64,000 nt of DNA from contig JAFVSN010000005.1 of assembly GCA_017503735.1 (NCBI GenBank), positions 71,628-135,627 on the forward strand, written 5' to 3'. The notes under the pieces were generated by a model that saw only the letters and a program-made list of their open reading frames with translations, was not told the origin of the DNA and searched no databases. Source of the stretch: Lachnospiraceae bacterium. Its GTDB lineage: Bacteria; Bacillota; Clostridia; Lachnospirales; Lachnospiraceae. Position numbers and translations under genes: made by a program. Below, piece after piece: positions 58,661 to 64,000 of this stretch. Position 1 is the first letter of the stretch, and each line of letters begins with the position of its first letter.

Positions 58661-59038
58661 ATGATGTTTGTTTATCCGGCGGTATTTCATAAGGAGGAGG
58701 ATTCTTACTGGGTGGAGTTTCCGGATTTACCGGGGTGTCACAGTTACGGTTCTTCTGTGACAGAGACAATGGCATGTGCACAGGAAGCGATGGCAGGGTA
58801 TATTTTGACTTTGTTGGAACAGGAACGTCCGATTGCGACACCGTCCGATATAGGGGTTCTTTCCGTGGAGGATGGATTTACTTCTTTGGTGTCGTGTAAT
58901 ATCGACCAGTATAAGGAGACGAAAGCAGTAAAGAAGACCTTGACCATTCCGGCATGGCTCAACGAGCGGGCTATGGCAAAGGGCGTGATTTTTTCACAAG
59001 TATTGCAGGAGGCATTGCTTGCCAAGGTGCAGGGATAA
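58661..59038 (+). CDS. HicB-like antitoxin
   Basis: A 125-residue protein. The N-terminal HicB domain is YPAVFHKEEDSYWVEFPDLPGCHSYGSSVTETMACAQEAMAGYI. The C-terminal segment KKTLTIPAWLNERAMAKGVIFSQVLQEALLAKV is a ribbon-helix-helix-like DNA-binding tail. HicB normally neutralises HicA, an mRNA interferase of about 60 residues; no HicA frame exists on either side. Its neighbour is the HEPN/AbiU2-like gene, so a HEPN-HicB pair is possible. The ATG at 58661 follows AAAGGAG. It ends at its own terminator. Confidence 0.8.
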   Translation: MMFVYPAVFHKEEDSYWVEFPDLPGCHSYGSSVTETMACAQEAMAGYILTLLEQERPIATPSDIGVLSVEDGFTSLVSCNIDQYKETKAVKKTLTIPAWLNERAMAKGVIFSQVLQEALLAKVQG

Positions 59039-59047
59039 TTCCCCTCG

Positions 59048-59085
59048 AAGCCTGTCGCATTTTGCGGCAGGCTTTGTTTTATTTT
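59048..59085 (+). terminator. Rho-independent terminator after the HicB-like gene
   Basis: AAGCCTGTCGCA pairs with TGCGGCAGGCTT, followed by TGTTTTATTTT. Confidence 0.85.
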
Positions 59086-59150
59086 ATAGAAAGGAATAAT
59101 TTGTCTGAATAAACCTAATTTTTTGAAATAAAAAAAGTTGTCTCAATAAC

Positions 59151-59179
59151 TTGACAACTTGACATAATTATGTTATCAT
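59151..59179 (+). promoter_or_regulatory. sigma-A promoter of rpoB-rpoC
   Basis: TTGACA at 59151-59156 and TATCAT at 59174-59179 are 17 bases apart. The leader to rpoB is about 130 bases long and contains a run of nine T (59254 region), but no recognised regulatory RNA. Confidence 0.75.
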
Positions 59180-59319
59180 GAAAAATGCACTATTGTGGTG
59201 TGGTGTGCCCATACAAGAACATTATAGCACATCCTGACGGAAAAGAAAAGAGTTTTTTTTACTGATAGAAAATTCTTTCCGACCTCAGACTAAAAATAAT
59301 CCAAGGGGTGAAATCGTTC

Positions 59320-62300
59320 ATGGAAAAGAACAGAATTAAGCCGATGCAAGTAGGCAAAGGTGTCCGCATGAGCTTCTCCAAGCAGAAGGAAGTGCTTGAG
59401 ATGCCGAACCTCATTGAGGTACAGAAGGACTCTTATCGCTGGTTTTTGGAAGAAGGATTGGATGAAGTATTCAGAGATATTTCTCCGATTTCGGATTACA
59501 GTGACCATCTGAATCTTGAGTTTGTAAGTTTTCAGCTTTGCGAGGACGATGTGAAGTATAGCATCGAAGAGTGTAAAGAGCGTGACGCTACCTACGCAGC
59601 ACCGTTAAAGGTGAGAGTAAGACTCCATAACAAAGAAACGGACGATATCAAAGAGCATGACATCTTCATGGGTGATTTGCCGCTGATGACAGCGACCGGT
59701 ACGTTCGTAATTAATGGTGCGGAACGTGTTATCGTTAGCCAGTTGGTTCGTTCCCCTGGAATTTACTACGCAATCGGTCACGATAAAATCGGTAAGACCC
59801 TGTACTCCAGTACAGTAATTCCGAACCGTGGTGCATGGTTGGAGTATGAGACTGACTCCAATGATGTTTTTTACGTGCGCGTTGATAGAAATCGTAAGGT
59901 GCCGATTACGGTGCTGATTCGTGCGCTTGGTATCGGAACCAATCAGCAGATTATCGATTTGTTCGGTGAAGAGCCGAAGATTATGGCAAGTTTTGCAAAG
60001 GACCCGTCCGAGAACTATACGGATGGTTTGTTAGAGTTATATAAGAAGCTTCGTCCGGGCGAGCCGCTTTCCGTAGAGAGCGCAGAGCCGCTGATTAACG
60101 GCATGTTCTTCGATGCAAGACGTTACGATCTTGCAAAGGTAGGTCGTTATAAGTTTAATAAGAAGCTTGCATTCAAGAATCGTATCGTTGGTCTTACCCT
60201 TGCAAAGGATGTAGTGGATACTACCACCGGCGAGGTACTTGCGGAGACCGGTACGATGATTACCGAGGAGCTTGCGGTTAGCATGCAGAATGCGGCTGTT
60301 CCGTCCCTTTGGGTACAGACCGAAGAAAGAAACGTAAAGATTCTTTCCAACCTTATGGTTGATTTAAATGCATTTGTAGATTGCAACAAGGCAGAGCTCG
60401 GTATTACCGAAGAAGTTTATTATCCGGTTCTTAAGGAATTAATGGATACCTATACCGGTGAGGAGCTTCTTGAGGAGATTAAGCGTAATGTAAACGAACT
60501 CATCCCGAAGCATATTACCAAGGAAGATATTTTGGCTTCCATTAACTATAACATTCACTTAGAGTACGGCATCGGTAATTCCGACGATATCGACCATCTC
60601 GGTAACCGTCGTATCCGTGCGGTAGGTGAGCTTCTCCAGAACCAGTACCGTATCGGTCTTTCCCGTATGGAGCGTGTGGTTCGTGAGCGTATGTCTACCC
60701 AGGACTTAGAGAGCATCAGCCCGCAGTCCTTAATCAATATTAAGCCGGTGACCGCAGCTGTGAAGGAGTTCTTCGGAAGCTCCCAGTTGTCCCAGTTTAT
60801 GGACCAGCACAATCCGTTAGGTGAGCTTACGCATAAGCGTCGTCTCTCCGCATTAGGTCCGGGTGGTCTTTCCAGAGACCGTGCAGGTTTCGAAGTTCGA
60901 GACGTACACTATTCCCATTACGGAAGAATGTGTCCGATTGAGACCCCGGAAGGTCCGAACATCGGTCTTATTAACTCCTTAGCTTCTTATGCTCGTATTA
61001 ATGAGTACGGTTTTGTAGAAGCTCCGTATCGTAAGCTTGACAAGGCTGACCCGAAGAATCCGCGCGTAACGGATGAGGTTGTTTACCTGACCGCAGACGA
61101 GGAAGATAAGTTTGTTGTTGCGCAGGCAAATGAGCCGCTTGATGAGAACGGATACTTTGTAAATGCAAATGTTTCCGGTCGTTATAAAGAAGAAACCTCT
61201 CTCTTCGAGAAGAAGAAGATTGATTTGATGGACGTATCCCCGAAGATGGTATTCTCCGTTGCTACGGCCATGATTCCGTTCCTTGAGAACGACGATGCAA
61301 ACCGTGCACTCATGGGTTCCAACATGCAGCGTCAGGCAGTGCCGCTTCTTATGACCGAGGCTCCGGCTGTCGGTACCGGTATGGAAATGAAGACGGCGGT
61401 TGACTCCGGTGTTTGTGTGGTTGCAAAGAACGCAGGTATTGTAGAGCGTGCGGCAGCAGCCGAAATCGTAATTAAGACCGAAGACGGCGGAAAGGACACC
61501 TATAAGTTGTCCAAGTTCACCAGAAGTAACCAGGGTACCTGTATTAACCAGCGTCCGATTGTTTCCAAGGGCGAAAAAGTAGAGGCAGGTCAGGTAATTG
61601 CTGACGGCCCGTCCACCGCAGGCGGTGAGCTTGCTCTCGGTAAGAACCCGTTAATCGGTTTCATGACCTGGGAAGGTTACAACTACGAGGATGCGGTTTT
61701 ATTAAGTGAAAGATTGGTTCAGGAAGATGTTTACACTTCCGTTCATATTGAGGAGTACGAAATCGAGTCCCGTGACACGAAGCTGGGACCGGAAGAAATC
61801 ACCCGTGATGTTCCGGGCGTTGGTGAGGATAAGTTAAAAGATCTTGACGAGCGCGGTATTATCCGTGTGGGTGCAGAGGTTCGTGCTACCGATATTTTGG
61901 TTGGTAAGGTTACCCCGAAGGGTGAGACCGAGCTTACCGCAGAAGAAAGACTTCTCCGTGCAATCTTCGGTGAGAAGGCAAGAGAAGTAAGAGATACCTC
62001 CCTCCGTGTTCCGCACGGTGAGTACGGTATCATCGTAGACGCGAAGGTATTTACCAGAGAAAACGGCGACGAGCTTCCTCCGGGAGTTGAGCAGACCGTT
62101 CGCGTTTACATTGCGCAGAAGAGAAAGATTCAGGTCGGCGATAAGATGGCAGGTCGTCACGGTAACAAGGGTGTCGTTTCCCGCGTGCTTCCGGTAGAGG
62201 ATATGCCGTTCCTTCCGAACGGTCGTCCGCTTGACATCGTGCTGAATCCTCTGGGTGTACCGTCCCGAATGAACATCGGACAGGTGCTTGAGATTCACCT

Positions 62301-63156
62301 TTCTCTTGCGGCAAAGGTTCTTGGTTTTAACGTTGCAACGCCGGTATTCGACGGTGCAAACGAGCATGATATTATGGATACCCTTGAGATGGCAAATGAT
62401 TACGCTAACACCTCTTGGGAAGAGTTCCAGGCAAAGTACAAGGATATTTTGGATCCGGAGGTTATGGATTACCTCGGAAACAACTTAGAGTACAGAGAGC
62501 AGTGGAAGGGTGTTCCGATTAACCGCGACGGTAAGGTTCGCCTTCGTGACGGACGTACCGGTGAGTACTTTGACGGTGCGGTTACGGTAGGTTTCATGCA
62601 CTACTTAAAGCTCCATCACCTGGTAGACGATAAGATCCACGCTCGTGCAACCGGTCCTTACTCCTTAGTAACGCAGCAGCCGTTGGGTGGTAAAGCTCAG
62701 TTCGGTGGACAGCGTTTCGGTGAGATGGAAGTTTGGGCACTGGAGGCATACGGTGCGGCTCATATCTTACAGGAAATCCTTACTGTGAAGTCCGATGATG
62801 TTACCGGACGTGGTAAGACTTACGAAGCAATTATCAAGGGTGACAACATCCCTGAGCCGGGTATTCCGGAGTCCTTCAAGGTATTGTTGAAGGAGTTGCA
62901 GTCCTTAGCACTTGATGTAACCGTACTGGATGAGGACGGAAACGAAGTGGTAATGACCGAGGATATCGATTACGGCGATGCAGAAATCGAACCGTTAATG
63001 GAAGGTGACAACAACTTCCGTTACGACGAAGGTTATGAAGAAGCAGGTTTCAGTCGTGTTTCCGCAGACGAAGACGGTAACTTCACCTACGATGAGGAGA
63101 GTTACGAGGATGAGTCCGACGATTACGACATGGACGATGCAGACTATGATGAATAA
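59320..63156 (+). CDS. rpoB: RNA polymerase beta subunit
   Basis: A 1278-residue subunit. The rifampicin region reads [20 protein letters not shown] then [10 protein letters not shown], with wild-type residues at the usual resistance sites and His at one position where E. coli has Asn. Other landmarks: [63 protein letters not shown] and [20 protein letters not shown]. It ends in a long acidic tail of Asp, Glu and Tyr. I start at the ATG at 59320; an in-frame GTG at 59308 lies within the AAGGGGTG site. Confidence 0.98.
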   Translation: MEKNRIKPMQVGKGVRMSFSKQKEVLEMPNLIEVQKDSYRWFLEEGLDEVFRDISPISDYSDHLNLEFVSFQLCEDDVKYSIEECKERDATYAAPLKVRVRLHNKETDDIKEHDIFMGDLPLMTATGTFVINGAERVIVSQLVRSPGIYYAIGHDKIGKTLYSSTVIPNRGAWLEYETDSNDVFYVRVDRNRKVPITVLIRALGIGTNQQIIDLFGEEPKIMASFAKDPSENYTDGLLELYKKLRPGEPLSVESAEPLINGMFFDARRYDLAKVGRYKFNKKLAFKNRIVGLTLAKDVVDTTTGEVLAETGTMITEELAVSMQNAAVPSLWVQTEERNVKILSNLMVDLNAFVDCNKAELGITEEVYYPVLKELMDTYTGEELLEEIKRNVNELIPKHITKEDILASINYNIHLEYGIGNSDDIDHLGNRRIRAVGELLQNQYRIGLSRMERVVRERMSTQDLESISPQSLINIKPVTAAVKEFFGSSQLSQFMDQHNPLGELTHKRRLSALGPGGLSRDRAGFEVRDVHYSHYGRMCPIETPEGPNIGLINSLASYARINEYGFVEAPYRKLDKADPKNPRVTDEVVYLTADEEDKFVVAQANEPLDENGYFVNANVSGRYKEETSLFEKKKIDLMDVSPKMVFSVATAMIPFLENDDANRALMGSNMQRQAVPLLMTEAPAVGTGMEMKTAVDSGVCVVAKNAGIVERAAAAEIVIKTEDGGKDTYKLSKFTRSNQGTCINQRPIVSKGEKVEAGQVIADGPSTAGGELALGKNPLIGFMTWEGYNYEDAVLLSERLVQEDVYTSVHIEEYEIESRDTKLGPEEITRDVPGVGEDKLKDLDERGIIRVGAEVRATDILVGKVTPKGETELTAEERLLRAIFGEKAREVRDTSLRVPHGEYGIIVDAKVFTRENGDELPPGVEQTVRVYIAQKRKIQVGDKMAGRHGNKGVVSRVLPVEDMPFLPNGRPLDIVLNPLGVPSRMNIGQVLEIHLSLAAKVLGFNVATPVFDGANEHDIMDTLEMANDYANTSWEEFQAKYKDILDPEVMDYLGNNLEYREQWKGVPINRDGKVRLRDGRTGEYFDGAVTVGFMHYLKLHHLVDDKIHARATGPYSLVTQQPLGGKAQFGGQRFGEMEVWALEAYGAAHILQEILTVKSDDVTGRGKTYEAIIKGDNIPEPGIPESFKVLLKELQSLALDVTVLDEDGNEVVMTEDIDYGDAEIEPLMEGDNNFRYDEGYEEAGFSRVSADEDGNFTYDEESYEDESDDYDMDDADYDE

Positions 63157-63174
63157 TGAAGGGAGAGCAAAATA

Positions 63175-64000
63175 ATGCCGATGGACATGATGAATGACAG
63201 CATGAAGGATATTACCTATGATGCGATTAAGATAGGCTTAGCTTCCCCGGAAAAGATCAGAGAGTGGTCTCGCGGCGAGGTAAAGAAGCCGGAAACTATC
63301 AATTACAGAACCTTAAAGCCGGAAAAGGACGGTTTGTTCTGTGAGAAGATTTTCGGACCGAGCAAGGACTGGGAATGTCACTGTGGTAAGTACAAGAAGA
63401 TTCGTCATAAGGGTGTTGTATGTGACCGTTGTGGCGTTGAAGTTACCAAGTCCAGCGTACGTCGTGAACGTATGGGTCACATTGAGCTTGCAGCTCCGGT
63501 TTCCCACATTTGGTACTTTAAGGGTATCCCGAGCCGTATGGGTCTGATCCTTGATCTTTCCCCGAGAACATTGGAAAAGGTTCTTTACTTTGTATCTTAC
63601 ATTGTACTTGATGCGGGTAACACCGACCTTCAGTACAAGCAGGTTTTAAATGAAAAGGAATATCGCGAAGCATACGATAAGTACGGCGATTCCTTCCGTG
63701 TAGGAATGGGTGCCGAAGCTATTATGGAACTGTTGCAGGCAATCGACCTTGAGGCTGATTCCGCAGAGTTAAAGAAGGGCCTTCGCGAATCTACCGGCCA
63801 GAAGCGCGCAAGAATTATTAAGCGTCTTGAGGTAGTAGAAGCATTCCGCGAATCCGGAAATAAGCCGGAGTGGATGATTATGACTGTAATCCCGGTAATT
63901 CCGCCGGATTTACGTCCGATGGTACAGCTTGACGGTGGTCGTTTCGCAACCTCCGATATGAATGATTTGTACCGTAGAATTATTAACCGTAACAATCGTC
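63175..64000 (+). CDS. rpoC: RNA polymerase beta-prime subunit (N-terminal part)
   Basis: About 275 residues are visible before the window ends. The zinc finger is CHC at residues 68-70 with CDRC at 83-86, followed by [35 protein letters not shown]. Later [27 protein letters not shown] is the conserved beta-prime segment. The sequence [28 protein letters not shown] precedes it. GGGAGAGC lies upstream of the ATG, 18 bp after the rpoB stop. Confidence 0.97.
   Translation, partial: MPMDMMNDSMKDITYDAIKIGLASPEKIREWSRGEVKKPETINYRTLKPEKDGLFCEKIFGPSKDWECHCGKYKKIRHKGVVCDRCGVEVTKSSVRRERMGHIELAAPVSHIWYFKGIPSRMGLILDLSPRTLEKVLYFVSYIVLDAGNTDLQYKQVLNEKEYREAYDKYGDSFRVGMGAEAIMELLQAIDLEADSAELKKGLRESTGQKRARIIKRLEVVEAFRESGNKPEWMIMTVIPVIPPDLRPMVQLDGGRFATSDMNDLYRRIINRNNR

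Noticed and set aside
58637-59038. A HicA toxin next to the HicB-like gene
   Set aside because: No 50-70 codon frame with the HicA pattern occurs within several hundred bases on either side.

Overview
The window looks like chromosome of an anaerobic clostridial Firmicute, most likely a Lachnospiraceae member (Roseburia/Butyrivibrio/Eubacterium-like). This is inferred from moderate GC, strong GGAGG ribosome-binding sites, TTGACA/TATAAT promoters, T-box and lysine-riboswitch control, many lipoproteins with LxxC lipoboxes, and the ribosomal/RNA-polymerase gene order rpmG-secE-nusG-rplK-rplA-rplJ-rplL-rpoB-rpoC. No species can be named from the sequence alone. I recognise no tRNA, rRNA, transposase, prophage or CRISPR array.

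0-7.3 kb: the end of a MacA-like adaptor, an FtsX-type permease and two LolD/MacB-type ATPases form one export operon; the second ATPase carries an AbrB-like tail. Accessory genes follow: a DUF402-HAD fusion, a zinc-ribbon protein, a small wHTH-like protein and a Nudix hydrolase. This stretch also holds a 195-bp inverted-repeat element and dispersed repeats. 7.4-9.6 kb: thrS on the minus strand under a T-box leader. 9.6-13.8 kb: two divergent unknown genes and a lipoprotein with an internal duplication.

14-17.7 kb: a heterodimeric ABC exporter with one degenerate ATPase site. 18-24 kb: a DUF1015 protein, a CheX-like/CheY-like pair, a CgeB-like glycosyltransferase and prfC. 24-31.7 kb: an ECF sigma/anti-sigma pair with its own promoter, a chemoreceptor with a long Lys-Pro repeat tail, a truncated solute-binding lipoprotein, MgtC, and a PrsA-like foldase. 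31.8-36.9 kb: a complete Opp/Dpp-type importer. 37-42.8 kb: a small secreted Cys-rich protein, then a sugar-type ABC importer cluster that has no ATPase gene but adds a propeller-like lipoprotein and a mini membrane-fusion-like protein. 42.8-44.9 kb: dapA-dapB under a lysine riboswitch. 45-50.3 kb: a secreted Ig-like protein, a two-component system, and a second ECF sigma/regulator pair. 50.4-53 kb: an operon of zinc-ribbon membrane proteins and small Cys-rich proteins.

53.3-64 kb: the ribosomal-protein/RNA-polymerase cluster, with probable L1-binding leader structures, an L10 leader, and rpoB on its own promoter. Between rplA and rplJ lies about 1 kb of non-coding DNA with a regular array of eleven alternating TACCATGA/TCATGGTA octamers at a 62-63 bp period. 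Between rplL and rpoB sits an AT-rich pair, a HEPN/AbiU2-like protein and a HicB-like antitoxin, bounded by terminators. Several intergenic regions hold long inverted repeats whose core is shared between loci but whose stems are locus-specific. The octamer array, these elements and the HEPN-HicB pair are the best candidates for something undescribed.
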